Source: Desulfatibacillum sp. (lineage in GTDB: Bacteria; Desulfobacterota; Desulfobacteria; Desulfobacterales; Desulfatibacillaceae). From it: a DNA stretch of 64,000 bases. Shown in pieces: positions 16,898 to 26,552 of this stretch. How positions within the stretch are numbered: the stretch's first letter is position 1; every line of letters begins with the position of its first letter. Made by a program: the position numbers and the translations under genes. Under the pieces are notes generated by a model, which ran no database searches, was not told where the DNA came from, and saw only the letters and a program-made list of their open reading frames with translations. The stretch covers positions 24,704 through 88,703 of the forward strand of contig JAEINP010000015.1 in the NCBI GenBank assembly GCA_016342355.1, given 5' to 3'.

Positions 16898-19525
16898 TCA
16901 GAGGTCTTCGACGATTTTGTAGGCCTTTTCCATGGCCTGGGAAAGAAGCTCGGGCTTGCTGCCTCCGGCCTGGGCCATGTCTGCCCGGCCTCCGCCGCCG
17001 CCTCCCACTTCCTGGGCTACCTGCTTGATGATTGCCCCTGCCTGGAATTGTTTGGTTAAATCCGGGGTGACCATGACAATGAGCAAGGCCTTGCCATTCA
17101 CCTCACTGCCAAGCACCACAATGCCTGACCCCAGTTTGTCCTTGAATTTGTCAGCCAGGTCGCGCATGGCTGCCGGGGAGTCCACTTCCACCTTTTTGGC
17201 GATCATCTTAACGCCCCGGACTTCCCGGATTTCATCGTCCACGCTTTCCGAGGCTTTGGCCGCAATTTTAGCCTTGAGGGCGTTGATTTCCTTTTCCTGC
17301 TGGCGCGTCTGAGCCAGGAGTTTTTCTATTTTGTCAGACAAGGTGTCTGGTTTTTCCTTCAGCAAGGCAGAAATGCGGCCTATATTGCCGGTCAAACCAT
17401 GGACATGGGCCACAGCGCCCGCGCCCGTCAGGGCTTCAATACGCCGGACGCCGGCAGCCACGCTGGATTCTCCCACGATGATGAAAAATCCCACGTCCCC
17501 GGAACGCTCTGTATGGGTTCCCCCGCAAAGCTCCTTGCTGAAACCTTCCATGGACACCACACGGACCGTATCCCCGTACTTTTCCTCGAACAGGGCCATG
17601 GCGCCCGATTCCCGGGCTTTGTCCGCGTCCATTTCCACCGTGCTGACTGCCATGTTATCCCGAATGCGTTCGTTGACCAGTTCTTCTATCCTGATGGTTT
17701 CCTCGGGCGTAAGCGGCGAAAAATGGGTGAAGTCAAAACGCAGGCGATCCGGCCCCACCAAAGACCCTGCCTGCTTGACATGATCCCCCACAACCTCCCT
17801 AAGAGCCGCATGGAGCAAATGGGTGGCCGTGTGATTCCTGGCAATGGCCTGGCGCGTTTTTATGTCCACCTGCAAGTCCACTGCTTGGCCCTTGGCGATT
17901 TTTCCCTTGAGCACCTTGCCTTCGTGGATAATCAGGCCCGTGGGGTCCTTGAGAGTCCGGGTGACTTCCATTTCCATGGCAGGTCCCAGAATACGGCCTA
18001 CATCGCCCATCTGTCCGCCGGATTCGCCATAAAAAGGCGTGGCTTCCGTCACCACGGAAACTGCTTCCCCGGCCTGGGCCTCGACAACTTCCTTGCCGCC
18101 CTTAACCACGATAAGTACATTGGACGCGCCGACGGTGCCGTGGTAGCCTTGGAATTCGGATTTGATCCCCTGGCCGGAAAGGCTGGCAAAGGCCTCGCCA
18201 GCTCCTTCAAAGGCCACCGTAGAACGAGATTGGGCCTTCTGCTTTTTCATGCATTCCTGGAATCCGTCCCGGTCCAGGGTGAGGCCCTTGTCCCTGACCA
18301 CGTCTTCCACAATATCCACGGGAAACCCGAAGGTGTCGTACAATTTGAATATAACGTCCCCGCTGATTTCCTTTTGTCCTTTGGCTTCCAGTTCTCCCAG
18401 GGCTTCGTTAAGAACCCGCAGGCCGTTATCCAGGGTTTCGGAAAAACGGTTTTCTTCGTTCACAATCACATTGGTGATAAAATTCTGCCCTTCCACCAGA
18501 GCCGGGTAAGCCCCGCCCATGGACTGACAAACCGCTGAAACTGTCTCGTGGAGAAAGGTCTTGTTCAAGCCAAGCTGACGGCCGTAGCGGATGGCCCGGC
18601 GCATGATGCGCCTAAGCACATATCCCCGTCCTTCGTTGGAGGGCATAATTCCGTCACCCACTAAAAAGGCGGCGGCCCGGCTATGGTCGGCGATGACCTT
18701 CATGCACACGTCGTCCGAGGGGGAATCCCCCATTTTTTTATCGGAAAGATCGCTAATTCGATTGAAAATAGGGGCGAACAGGTCGGTCCCGTAGTTGGTT
18801 TCGGTATTCTGCATGACCGAGCAAATACGCTCCAGGCCCATGCCCGTGTCAATGCTGGGCCGGGGCAGGGGAGTCATTTTGCCGGATTCATCCCGGTTAA
18901 ACTGCATGAAAACCAGGTTCCAGATTTCCAGGTACCGGTCGCAATCGCAACCCACTTGGCAGTCCGGGCTGTCGCAACCATGGGCTTCGCCCCGGTCAAT
19001 GTGGATTTCGCTGCAAGGGCCGCAAGGGCCGGTATCGCCCATGGACCAGAAATTATCCTTTTCACCCAAGCGAACGATGCGGTCTTCGGGCACTCCGATT
19101 TTATCGCGCCAAAGAAGCCCTGCCTCGTCGTCTTCATGGAATATGGACACCCACAGCTTATCCGAAGGCAGGCCGAACTTGTTTACCAGCAGATCCCAGG
19201 AAAGCTCTATGGCCAGTTCCTTAAAATAATCCCCAAAGGAAAAATTGCCCAGCATTTCAAAAAAGGTATGATGCCGCGCCGTGTATCCTACGTTTTCCAG
19301 GTCGTTATGTTTTCCGCCCGCCCGGACGCATTTTTGGGAGGTTGCAGCCCGGGTGTAATCGCGCTTTTCTTCTCCCAGGAAGGTGCGTTTGAACTGCACC
19401 ATGCCTGCATTGGTAAAAAGAAGAGTGGGATCATCCTGGGGAACCAGGGACGAACTCTTGACCACCCTGTGATCATTTTTCTTAAAATACTCCAAAAACG
19501 CGGAGCGGATTTCATTACCGGTCAT
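16898..19525 (-). CDS. alaS: Alanyl-tRNA synthetase
   Basis: The protein has 875 residues. The start was placed at MTGNEIRSAFLEYF because AGGAG lies 6 bases upstream; a longer frame has no family match before it. The class II catalytic domain shows FTNAGMVQFK and RRIMRRAIRYGR; the editing domain shows the zinc-binding HTATHLLHAAL and ELCGGTH motifs; the C-terminal domain ends in a glycine run GGGGGGRADMAQAGG. It charges tRNA-Ala and hydrolyses mischarged Ser or Gly. It sits 96 bases downstream of recA on the same strand, a common arrangement. Confidence 0.97.
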   Translation of the reverse strand: MTGNEIRSAFLEYFKKNDHRVVKSSSLVPQDDPTLLFTNAGMVQFKRTFLGEEKRDYTRAATSQKCVRAGGKHNDLENVGYTARHHTFFEMLGNFSFGDYFKELAIELSWDLLVNKFGLPSDKLWVSIFHEDDEAGLLWRDKIGVPEDRIVRLGEKDNFWSMGDTGPCGPCSEIHIDRGEAHGCDSPDCQVGCDCDRYLEIWNLVFMQFNRDESGKMTPLPRPSIDTGMGLERICSVMQNTETNYGTDLFAPIFNRISDLSDKKMGDSPSDDVCMKVIADHSRAAAFLVGDGIMPSNEGRGYVLRRIMRRAIRYGRQLGLNKTFLHETVSAVCQSMGGAYPALVEGQNFITNVIVNEENRFSETLDNGLRVLNEALGELEAKGQKEISGDVIFKLYDTFGFPVDIVEDVVRDKGLTLDRDGFQECMKKQKAQSRSTVAFEGAGEAFASLSGQGIKSEFQGYHGTVGASNVLIVVKGGKEVVEAQAGEAVSVVTEATPFYGESGGQMGDVGRILGPAMEMEVTRTLKDPTGLIIHEGKVLKGKIAKGQAVDLQVDIKTRQAIARNHTATHLLHAALREVVGDHVKQAGSLVGPDRLRFDFTHFSPLTPEETIRIEELVNERIRDNMAVSTVEMDADKARESGAMALFEEKYGDTVRVVSMEGFSKELCGGTHTERSGDVGFFIIVGESSVAAGVRRIEALTGAGAVAHVHGLTGNIGRISALLKEKPDTLSDKIEKLLAQTRQQEKEINALKAKIAAKASESVDDEIREVRGVKMIAKKVEVDSPAAMRDLADKFKDKLGSGIVVLGSEVNGKALLIVMVTPDLTKQFQAGAIIKQVAQEVGGGGGGRADMAQAGGSKPELLSQAMEKAYKIVEDL

Positions 19526-19621
19526 GATTTCTCCTGCCTCCGGCAGGCCCATTGGCCCTGTCCCTTTTGAAAAAGGCTTTTGCCGAAGCTGTTGATACAC
19601 TGGCGAACAGTTAGTGGTGAA

Positions 19622-20686
19622 TTATTTTTTACCCTTGCCCGAACCCTCTTTGGGGGCCGGGGCCATTGCCTGAGTTTCATCCGAGGAATCCTCCCCGATG
19701 CCCAGTTTCTCCCGGGTCATTTTCAAGGCCTTTTGGTACACTTCGGGGTTTTCCTTGAAAAACCGTTTAACGTTTTCCCTGCCCTGGCCAATTCTTTCAC
19801 CGTCAAAAGAATACCAGGCCCCGCTTTTTTCAATGATTTCCAGGTTTACCCCGGCGTCCAGAAGATCTCCGGTTTTGGAAATCCCCTCGCCGTACATGAG
19901 ATCAAACTCAGCCTCCTTAAAAGGAGGAGCCATTTTATTTTTAACCACGCGGACCTTGGCCCGGTTGCCCACCGAATCGGTCCCTTCCTTGATGGCGCCT
20001 ATCCTACGGATATCCAGGCGCACGGAGGCGTAGAATTTAAGGGCGTTGCCTCCTGTGGTGGTCTCGGGGTTGCCGAACATGACCCCGATTTTCATACGGA
20101 TCTGGTTGATGAAAATCAGACAGGTATGGGTCTTATTAATGGTGGCAGTGAGCTTGCGCAGGGCCTGGCTCATGAGGCGGGCCTGGAGTCCCATATGGGA
20201 ATCGCCCATGTCTCCCTCGATTTCCGCCTTGGGCACGAGCGCAGCCACCGAGTCAATGACCAAAATGTCCACCGCCCCGCTACGAACCAGCATGTCCGCG
20301 ATTTCCAGGGCCTGCTCTCCGGTATCGGGTTGGGAAACCAGCAATTCGTCGCAATTGACCCCCAATTTTTTGGCGTAGCCAACGTCCAGGGCATGCTCGG
20401 CGTCCACAAAGGCGGCTATGCCGCCCCGGGCCTGGGCTTCCGCCACAGCATGGAGGGCCAGGGTGGTCTTGCCGGAAGATTCCGGACCGTAGATCTCAAC
20501 TATCCGGCCTCTGGGCAGGCCGCCGATTCCAAGGGCCAGGTCCAGGCCAATGGAGCCGCTTGGTATGACAGGCACTTTCATGGCGACCCGGTCGCCCAAT
20601 TTCATGACCGAGCCTTTGCCGAACTGACGCTCAATCTGGCTTATGGCTGTATCCAGGGCTTTAGTCTTGTCCTCAGTGATTGTCAT
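19622..20686 (-). CDS. recA: Recombinase A
   Basis: The protein has 354 residues, normal for the family. Walker A GPESSGKT is at about 67-74; other signatures are [23 protein letters not shown] and the DNA-binding loop region [22 protein letters not shown]. The C-terminus is acidic and then lysine-rich. GGAGGATACGC precedes the ATG. It drives homologous strand exchange and the SOS response. No LexA box was recognised in the 89 bases upstream. Confidence 0.98.
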   Translation of the reverse strand: MTITEDKTKALDTAISQIERQFGKGSVMKLGDRVAMKVPVIPSGSIGLDLALGIGGLPRGRIVEIYGPESSGKTTLALHAVAEAQARGGIAAFVDAEHALDVGYAKKLGVNCDELLVSQPDTGEQALEIADMLVRSGAVDILVIDSVAALVPKAEIEGDMGDSHMGLQARLMSQALRKLTATINKTHTCLIFINQIRMKIGVMFGNPETTTGGNALKFYASVRLDIRRIGAIKEGTDSVGNRAKVRVVKNKMAPPFKEAEFDLMYGEGISKTGDLLDAGVNLEIIEKSGAWYSFDGERIGQGRENVKRFFKENPEVYQKALKMTREKLGIGEDSSDETQAMAPAPKEGSGKGKK

Positions 20687-20775
20687 GCGTATCCTCCATC
20701 CCCTTAAACGATGTGATTGCTGTTTCCCAAAAAAAATGGCCCATCCCTGTCCGCTTACGCTAATTCTCCGGCTGC

Positions 20776-21354
20776 TTAGCCGGTGTGTCCAAAAGAAGCC
20801 CGGGCAAGGGCGGTATAGACCGCACCTGCGGGCCTTAAATCACTCTTGAACAGGGTGATGCAATCCACTGTAAATGTTTGTGTTTCAAATATTCCAACCT
20901 GATCCACGGCCTGCAACAATGCCTGGGGATTGATTGTCCCTTTGGCTCTGCCCAGAGTGATGTGGGCGCTAAACCGTTTTTTCTCATCCTCAAAGCCTAA
21001 AGGCTCCAAACCGGAAGCCAGGCAGGATGCCATTTTCCCCAGGTTGGCCGTATCTCCGGCCAATCCGGTCCAAAAAACCCGGGCTTTGGAAAAGCTAGGA
21101 AAAGCTCCAAATCCCTTGGCGGAAAAGGTCATGGGCGTAAATCCAGCCGCGCATTGTTCCATGACCCGCACAATCCCGTCAATATCGGATTGTAACACAT
21201 CTCCCAAAAACCGGAGGGTCAAATGCATTGCTTTGGGATTGACCCATCGGAAAGGAAAGCCTGTTCCCTTAAATCGCGCCTGGACCTCGCACACAGCCTG
21301 CTTTACTTCTCCAGGAATTTCCAGGGCAATGAATGTGCGGAACTTTTGGGGCAT
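20776..21354 (-). CDS. thpR: RNA 2',3'-cyclic phosphodiesterase
   Basis: The protein has 192 residues of the 2H phosphoesterase superfamily. Both catalytic HxTx motifs are present: HLTLRFLG (His44) and HITLGRAKG (His131). Members hydrolyse 2',3'-cyclic phosphates on RNA ends. It lies between pgpA (24 bases) and recA (89 bases) on the same strand, the position often taken by cinA in other genomes. Confidence 0.92.
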   Translation of the reverse strand: MPQKFRTFIALEIPGEVKQAVCEVQARFKGTGFPFRWVNPKAMHLTLRFLGDVLQSDIDGIVRVMEQCAAGFTPMTFSAKGFGAFPSFSKARVFWTGLAGDTANLGKMASCLASGLEPLGFEDEKKRFSAHITLGRAKGTINPQALLQAVDQVGIFETQTFTVDCITLFKSDLRPAGAVYTALARASFGHTG

Positions 21355-21378
21355 GAACGCGTCATCCCTATCAATCCA

Positions 21379-21846
21379 CTAAAAATAATGGAGAAATATC
21401 CTGAGGACCACCTGGGCGTAAATCCCGGCGGCCAAGTCATCGGCTACGATGCCCAATCCGCCTGAAAGCCCTTTATCCAGAGTGCTTACAGGAGGCGGCT
21501 TTAGAATGTCGAATAACCGGAACAGAACAAACCCGGCAATGGCCGCTTTGATTGAAAACGGCACTGCCAGCATGGTAACCAAATATCCCGCTACCTCGTC
21601 AATAACGATGGAACCAGGGTCTTTGGCGTTCATGGCCTTGGCAGCCTTGTCCGCAATGGGCACGGAAACTACGGCAAAACCGGCGACAAGGATTAACGCC
21701 AATGGCCAGGAAAATACCCAGGCCTGCCAGACAACCCAGGCCAGGGGAATCCCCCACAGGGTTCCAAAGGTTCCTGGAGCAACGGGAATCCTGCCCACAT
21801 AGAAGCCCGTAGCCAGAAACACCGGCCATTTTTTTCCTGTATCCAT
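21379..21846 (-). CDS. pgpA: Phosphatidylglycerophosphatase A
   Basis: The protein has 155 residues with several membrane helices. GTFGTLWGIPLAW near the N-terminus and the acidic signature IVIDEVAGYLVTML match PgpA, which dephosphorylates phosphatidylglycerol phosphate in the inner membrane. No ribosome site of its own is obvious; a possible small gene ends 10 bases upstream, so translation may be coupled. Confidence 0.92.
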   Translation of the reverse strand: MDTGKKWPVFLATGFYVGRIPVAPGTFGTLWGIPLAWVVWQAWVFSWPLALILVAGFAVVSVPIADKAAKAMNAKDPGSIVIDEVAGYLVTMLAVPFSIKAAIAGFVLFRLFDILKPPPVSTLDKGLSGGLGIVADDLAAGIYAQVVLRIFLHYF

Positions 21847-21856
21847 CCGGGTTTAT

Positions 21857-22126
21857 CTATATTTTACCCCCTGATTTGTCAAGGGCTTTGGCGACAGGCA
21901 AGCTCTGTTCGAAATGGGGCCAATCCCCTGCTTTCATGAAGGATGGATCTCCCTTGATGGATAAACAAGGCCCGCAAACGCCCAGTGCGGCATCCTTTTG
22001 CCGGAGCCTCTGTAGCATGGCCGACAATATTTCTTGACTGTCATCTGAAATTGTTCTTAATATTGCCCATTCATCATATCCATTTTGCCACAAAGCAACC
22101 ACAGGAGGTTCACTTGAAGAAATCAT
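21857..22126 (-). CDS. Possible small protein upstream of pgpA
   Basis: An open frame of 89 codons ends 10 bases before pgpA, which has a poor ribosome site. The protein has no family I recognise, no membrane segment and no signal peptide. Its 5' end overlaps the start of the divergent OmpW-like gene by 13 bases and no ribosome site is seen, so either a shorter start is used or the frame is not translated. Confidence 0.3.
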   Translation of the reverse strand: MISSSEPPVVALWQNGYDEWAILRTISDDSQEILSAMLQRLRQKDAALGVCGPCLSIKGDPSFMKAGDWPHFEQSLPVAKALDKSGGKI

Positions 22127-22767
22127 TTTTCGCCATTTTAATAGTCATTTGCCTTTTGACATTACCGCAGGGAGCATTCGCCCAGGACTCCACCAGTAAG
22201 TTCGGGATTGGAGCTGAAATTTCCTTTAACAAAATCTTCGACTACAATGTGGACAATGAAATTGATCAGGAACGCTCTTTTGACGGGACTGCCATGCCCG
22301 GTGTGAACCTGACCTATTTTTTCAACCAGTATTTTTCAACCGAACTCACTGTGGCTTACGCAAAAACAGACATGGAACTGGAATCCAAGGGCGTTTCCAT
22401 GAAAGAGGGGGAACTTGAGCAGACGCCATTGATGCTCACCTTCCGGGCCCATATGCCCACGGAGACCATCCTCAGCCCTTACATCGGAGCTGGCTTAACC
22501 TATTATTTCAACGAATTTGACATGTCAGACACCCTTATCCGGAAAAGTCCGGCAAGAACCTCCATCACCCCGGATGACGGGCTGGGTTATCACGTTAACC
22601 TGGGAATGGAAATTTTCGCCACCGACAACCTGGCCTTTGACCTGGACGCAAAATACACTTGGTACGAAGAGGAGTTCGAAGTTTCCTCCCCGGGCAGGGT
22701 AGGTTACGATGAAAAAATTGAATTGGATTCCTTCTCCGTGGGTGTTGGGATGAAGTATTATTTCTAA
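22114..22767 (+). CDS. OmpW-family outer-membrane protein
   Basis: The start is TTG with AGGAGG 5 bases upstream; the product has 217 residues. A clear signal peptide (KKSFFAILIVICLLTLPQGAFAQ) leads to a small beta-barrel with SFNKIFDYNV, LTYFFNQYFSTELTVAYAKT, SPYIGAGLTYYFN and the terminal aromatic strand VGVGMKYYF. OmpW-type proteins are eight-stranded barrels for small hydrophobic molecules. A strong terminator follows. Family call is good; the substrate is unknown. Confidence 0.85.
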   Translation: MKKSFFAILIVICLLTLPQGAFAQDSTSKFGIGAEISFNKIFDYNVDNEIDQERSFDGTAMPGVNLTYFFNQYFSTELTVAYAKTDMELESKGVSMKEGELEQTPLMLTFRAHMPTETILSPYIGAGLTYYFNEFDMSDTLIRKSPARTSITPDDGLGYHVNLGMEIFATDNLAFDLDAKYTWYEEEFEVSSPGRVGYDEKIELDSFSVGVGMKYYF

Positions 22768-22792
22768 AAGGCGATCTTTCTCTGGAAAAGAT

Positions 22793-22838
22793 GGCCGGTT
22801 CCGGAGCTGTTTTGACGGAACCGGCCTTATTTTTTTTC
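22793..22838 (+). terminator. Intrinsic terminator of the OmpW-like gene
   Basis: GGCCGGTTCCG (22793-22803) pairs perfectly with CGGAACCGGCC (22816-22826), followed by TTATTTTTTTT. Confidence 0.92.
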
Positions 22839-22966
22839 TGCATATTACCGGGAGCAGGGTTTATTTCTATCGCTGTTAGCAAATTCGGCCTTAGTCCCTT
22901 GATATTTGTGCTTTGAAAATCACCACACGTGAAAAAATGGAATTAAATATCGCTCCCCGTAATAGA

Positions 22967-22987
22967 AGGGCAAAAGCCTTTTGCCCT
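22967..22987 (-). terminator. Probable terminator after the LtaS-like gene
   Basis: AGGGCAAAAG (22967-22976) and CTTTTGCCCT (22978-22987) form a perfect inverted repeat 20 bases past the stop of the minus-strand gene; the T-run is weak (TTCTATT). Confidence 0.5.
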
Positions 22988-23006
22988 CCGATTCATGCCT
23001 GCTGGT

Positions 23007-24857
23007 CTAATGGCTACTGCTTTGATGGCTAAAGCCATGACCATAAACTATATCATCCCGCACAACCTTTGCAGCCGAAAATTCTTCCAGAAGCCTTTCC
23101 ACACATTCCTGGCTTGCAGCGTTTTCCTCGATAATGCCTTTCACGCAGTTTCCCCATGGCAAAAGCCATACCTGGCAATCCTGGTCATGGAGAACTCGTC
23201 CATTAATGGCCGTGGTCCCTGAAAACAGGTTTTGTCCAATAAAACAATCAGGGATTTGCAGATCAAGCATCCACAGCAATGTCGGGGCGACATCCGAAAG
23301 ATCCCCTTGTGTCTGGGCGGGAATATCTATTGGAAAGGGAGTGTAAATAACCAACGGAACCTGATAGCCAAATATGTCCTTATTCGGATCCTCCGCAATC
23401 TTGAAGCCTAAAAACGGCAGGTTGGCGGAGTCCATTCTCACGGAGTGATCTCCAAAGAAAATAATAATTGATCTGTTCCGCAATTCCCCCAACTGATTCC
23501 AAAAATCTTCCAGGGCGGAGTCGCAATCCTGCATGCAGCTAAGATAACGGGCGGCGTCGGAATCGATCCCGGGGAAGCGCTGTTTCATACACTCAATGCC
23601 TTCTTTAGTGGCAGGGAAGGGAGCGTGGCCGGAAAGAGTGACAATAAAACTGAAAAATGGCTCTTGGATTTGTTTGATTTTTTTAACGGTCTGGGCCAGG
23701 AAACTCCTGTCTGAAATTCCCAAGCCGATAATTGAAGTCGAGTCGAAGGATTCTTTGGCGCAGTAGCGGTCAAATCCTAGCTGCCTATAGGCTTCTTCAC
23801 GATTCCAAAACCCCGCGCTGTTGCCATGAAAAGCCAGGGTTTCATAATCCGCCTGACCCAACACACTGGCAAGGCTCTGGTAGCTCCTATCCATATGTCC
23901 GCTGTATATCTTTTGCATTCCATTTGTCGCAGGGAGACTTGAGCACAAGGTCATAAACTCACTGGAACAGGTGTTGCCTCCGCGGGTTGGAGAAAGAATC
24001 CTGGTGCTGTAGAAACTCCCTTGTTTTAATGAGGAAATAAAAGGGGCCACAGTCCTGCCATCTCCAGCCTCAATAGCTAATCGGCCCATTGATTCCATAA
24101 GCACAAGGATGATGTTGGGGCGCATTTTTTCAGAAGGGGCAGAGATTTTTTTACGGCGTGACTTAAGAATGTCCACCGCTTCGCGGAGTTGGCGGGAATC
24201 CGGCGTATTGTGCCTTTTCTCCAGATCGTTGAGGAAAGAGAACGCAAAGGAATAAATCGGGCCATGCCTGGTTATTTCAGTTTTCGGGTCCGCATATTCC
24301 GGAGTCCAGGGCCTGGAAGCGCCTTGTATGTGCAACTCCAACGAGAAAAACAGTATCGCCGCCAATGCCCCAAGACAAATCAGACGGAACCGTATTTTTT
24401 CAGTAGGGACGGGCAAGAAAAATGGCGCCGCCAAATCGGCGAGCAGCAATAGTCTTAGGGGCGAGGCTCCTTTTATCAGCCATGCCCCCACCTGCAAGGA
24501 TTCATTCCAATTCACCAAATCAGACGGAACCAGTGGAGAACCAGTCAATTCCGATTTGTTGAGGGCAGCAAACCAAAAAACATTAAACACCAATAGGACT
24601 GTAAAAAATGCCCAACGAAAAGGAAGAACCAAACACCCGAGACAAAAAATGGAAGTAATACAAAAAAAATTGAGGAACAGGCCTTTATAGTCAAAAACCT
24701 CCATAGCGCCAAAACCTGAAGCCATTGGGACAATCTGCATTTTGAAGGCAAGGAATGCCATGCACAGGGTTGCCATGATCAGGGGATAACCCCGGGCTTT
24801 CCAGGCATGGATAAGACCTATTGCATCCTTATGCTGCTTTATTTCGGGGACTGTCAT
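23007..24857 (-). CDS. LTA synthase-like membrane sulfatase/phosphoglycerol transferase
   Basis: The protein has 616 residues. Five hydrophobic segments lie within residues 1-175, then a periplasmic catalytic domain: RPNIILVLMESMG (metal-binding Glu255), TRGGNTCSSEF with the probable nucleophile Thr296, and IIFFGDHSVR with the metal-binding Asp-His. This is the layout of LtaS and OpgB-type enzymes, which move phosphoglycerol onto polymers or glycans. It overlaps a GDPD lipoprotein gene by 4 bases (ATGA). In a Gram-negative cell the likely acceptor is an envelope glycan; this is an inference. Confidence 0.85.
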   Translation of the reverse strand: MTVPEIKQHKDAIGLIHAWKARGYPLIMATLCMAFLAFKMQIVPMASGFGAMEVFDYKGLFLNFFCITSIFCLGCLVLPFRWAFFTVLLVFNVFWFAALNKSELTGSPLVPSDLVNWNESLQVGAWLIKGASPLRLLLLADLAAPFFLPVPTEKIRFRLICLGALAAILFFSLELHIQGASRPWTPEYADPKTEITRHGPIYSFAFSFLNDLEKRHNTPDSRQLREAVDILKSRRKKISAPSEKMRPNIILVLMESMGRLAIEAGDGRTVAPFISSLKQGSFYSTRILSPTRGGNTCSSEFMTLCSSLPATNGMQKIYSGHMDRSYQSLASVLGQADYETLAFHGNSAGFWNREEAYRQLGFDRYCAKESFDSTSIIGLGISDRSFLAQTVKKIKQIQEPFFSFIVTLSGHAPFPATKEGIECMKQRFPGIDSDAARYLSCMQDCDSALEDFWNQLGELRNRSIIIFFGDHSVRMDSANLPFLGFKIAEDPNKDIFGYQVPLVIYTPFPIDIPAQTQGDLSDVAPTLLWMLDLQIPDCFIGQNLFSGTTAINGRVLHDQDCQVWLLPWGNCVKGIIEENAASQECVERLLEEFSAAKVVRDDIVYGHGFSHQSSSH

Positions 24858-25639
24858 GGTTGGCTTGCCGGAGCTACATGGTCTGTATAAAAGCCAAACA
24901 CCCCCTTTTTTTCAAGCGACCGCATTTTCTCGGCGCTATTGACAGTATGGACAAAAACCCGTTGGCCTTGATGGGAAAGGACTTGCGCGAAATCCTGCTT
25001 CAGAGCCCTTGGGACGGGCATTGTCAGTCCATAAAGAGGTGCTTTTTCGGCAAACGCCAGGATATCTCTATTGGGCAATGAGCATCTGTACAAGGTAAAA
25101 ATAATATGCTCAAATCCCAAGGTACGCACTGCTTCATATTCCTCCGGGGAATAAATCTGAGGCAAAAAGCGATTAGTTAAGCCGGGAAGCCTTTCACTAA
25201 TCATGGTCAACCCCTTGATGTTGTCGTCCTTGATATCTGTGACTATCAAAGCATCCGGATATTGCTCCATCCAATGTTCCAGGCCATCCAGATCTAACTG
25301 CCGCCAACCTGAGCGGGTTCTGGCGGCCATGAACTCAGCCCTGGTCATTCGGCCTGTCAATACACTGGAATCAAAATACAATTTCAAAGACTTGCCCCAA
25401 TCATGAAGCAGAACCAAATCATTGTCGGAAGTCATGGACATATCTAATTCAAACAGCCTATACCCCTTTGAGTAATTGAGGTTCAAGGCCTCCAGGGAAT
25501 TGGTGTACTTCTGTCCATTGTAGGCTCCACCCGCATGAGCCACAAGGCATTCCACAGGCAAGTCTATGGATTTGGAACAGCTCAGGACCAATAAGAGAGC
25601 TGACATTCCAAAAATAAATTGTAATTTATTAAAAGCCAT
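24854..25639 (-). CDS. Glycerophosphodiester phosphodiesterase-family lipoprotein
   Basis: The protein has 261 residues with a lipobox (LVLSC, Cys21), so it is probably a lipoprotein. The catalytic domain shows VAHAGG (His35), LFELDMSMTSDNDLVLLHDW and VTDIKDD, matching GDPD enzymes that cleave glycerophosphodiesters to glycerol 3-phosphate. It is upstream of and overlaps the LtaS-like gene; together they could transfer and remove phosphoglycerol in the periplasm. Confidence 0.85.
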   Translation of the reverse strand: MAFNKLQFIFGMSALLLVLSCSKSIDLPVECLVAHAGGAYNGQKYTNSLEALNLNYSKGYRLFELDMSMTSDNDLVLLHDWGKSLKLYFDSSVLTGRMTRAEFMAARTRSGWRQLDLDGLEHWMEQYPDALIVTDIKDDNIKGLTMISERLPGLTNRFLPQIYSPEEYEAVRTLGFEHIIFTLYRCSLPNRDILAFAEKAPLYGLTMPVPRALKQDFAQVLSHQGQRVFVHTVNSAEKMRSLEKKGVFGFYTDHVAPASQP

Positions 25640-26007
25640 ACAAGCCCTTCCAGAGCGGGAGCGCTTGTTTTTCAGACCAAGGCCTTTCTTGGGGGAGGTG
25701 GGAAGGAAAATTCAATGGTTCCGAAAAAGGAATCCTGCGGACCTGGAGAATGCCTGGACATTTATGCGCCCAACTATGCATGTCTACCCCCCTCCCCTGA
25801 AAAACGTCTTTGCACAGGCCAGTGTCACTCCGGCCACCACCCACTATTCAATAGTTTCTCTATAAAGAGCCAATTGCAAAACCCTTTTGGAAAAAGATAT
25901 TTCGGCCGGGACAAAATGACTATTTTTGATTTAATAATCTGAAATAATTTGATAAATTTGAAAAAGCATACTATTTTGTCAATTAAATTAACAGTCTAAG
26001 AAACGAG
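25640..26007. other. AT-rich gap with no convincing gene
   Basis: Open frames on both strands here have no recognisable product. The last 120 bases are very AT-rich and end in an AACGAGGTG ribosome-site-like stretch before the transposase remnant. It may be the left flank of that element; no terminal inverted repeat could be fixed. Confidence 0.4.
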
Positions 26008-26013
26008 GTGAAC

Positions 26014-26186
26014 ATGCATACTCTCTCCAAGATGTGGCATAGCATACAAGGCAGCCTTTTTCCATGGCTGGAAGAAGAATTGGATCCGTTGACGGAAAAA
26101 CAGCAGGACCACGCCAGTTACTGGGTAGGCTATAAACTCCACGCAGATGTCATAGATGGGGATATTCCGGAAGGTATAATGATCGG
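26014..26186 (+). pseudogene. Internally deleted transposase remnant (IS5-like)
   Basis: The frame begins MHTLSKMWHSIQGSLFPWL and LTEKQQ, like the N-terminus of IS5-family transposases, and then jumps to YWVGYKLHADVIDGDIPEGIMI, which resembles a segment well over 100 residues further on in such proteins (GYKLH...DGDIP). The middle, with the first catalytic Asp, is gone. The frame then runs into the integrase remnant. It cannot encode an active enzyme. Confidence 0.65.
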
Positions 26187-26510
26187 GTCATGGACAAGCT
26201 CTGGGTATTCTGGCATACCTATTGGAGCCGGAAACATGGGCAGTGGACCAGCGGACCCTATATCTGGATAGAAAAAAGTTCATGGCTGGTTTGTGCGCTA
26301 AGGCAGGCGTCAGGTACTTTCGGTTTCATGCTATCCGGCATGTCGGGTCGTCTCTGATGGATGCCAGCAATCTGCCCATAGGTTCCATCCAAAGGATTTT
26401 GGGGCATGAAAACCGGTCAACTACCGAGATATATTTACATAGCGTTGGAGACTCAGAAAGGGTCGCTATGGCTATTTATGAGGATGCTCGTGTGAGAAGT
26501 TCACACAAAA
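26187..26510 (+). pseudogene. C-terminal tyrosine recombinase (integrase) remnant, frameshifted
   Basis: One frame reads VMDKLWVFWHTYWSRKHGQWTSGPY and a second continues LDRKKFMAGLCAKAGVRYFRFHAIRH, so a frameshift lies near 26260. The second part has the recombinase boxes HAIRH, GHENRSTTEIYLH with the tyrosine, so it is the catalytic C-terminus. The N-terminal half is missing. The open frame reads on into the tRNA gene and has no true end. It lies just past the 3' end of tRNA-Arg, a typical integrase attachment site. Confidence 0.75.
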
Positions 26511-26547
26511 AAAAGGGATTAACCGGCGATCCGGCTAACCCCTTGGT
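26511..26547 (-). terminator. Terminator of tRNA-Arg
   Basis: On the minus strand GGGGTTAGCCGG and CCGGTTAATCCC pair (two G-T pairs) around ATCG and are followed by a run of eight T. It starts a few bases after the tRNA 3' end. Confidence 0.85.
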
Positions 26548-26552
26548 ATTTT

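Noticed and set aside
17399..18538. Plus-strand frame of 379 codons
   Set aside because: It is antisense to alaS, which has complete signatures.
19580..20707. Plus-strand frame of 375 codons
   Set aside because: It is the antisense shadow of recA.
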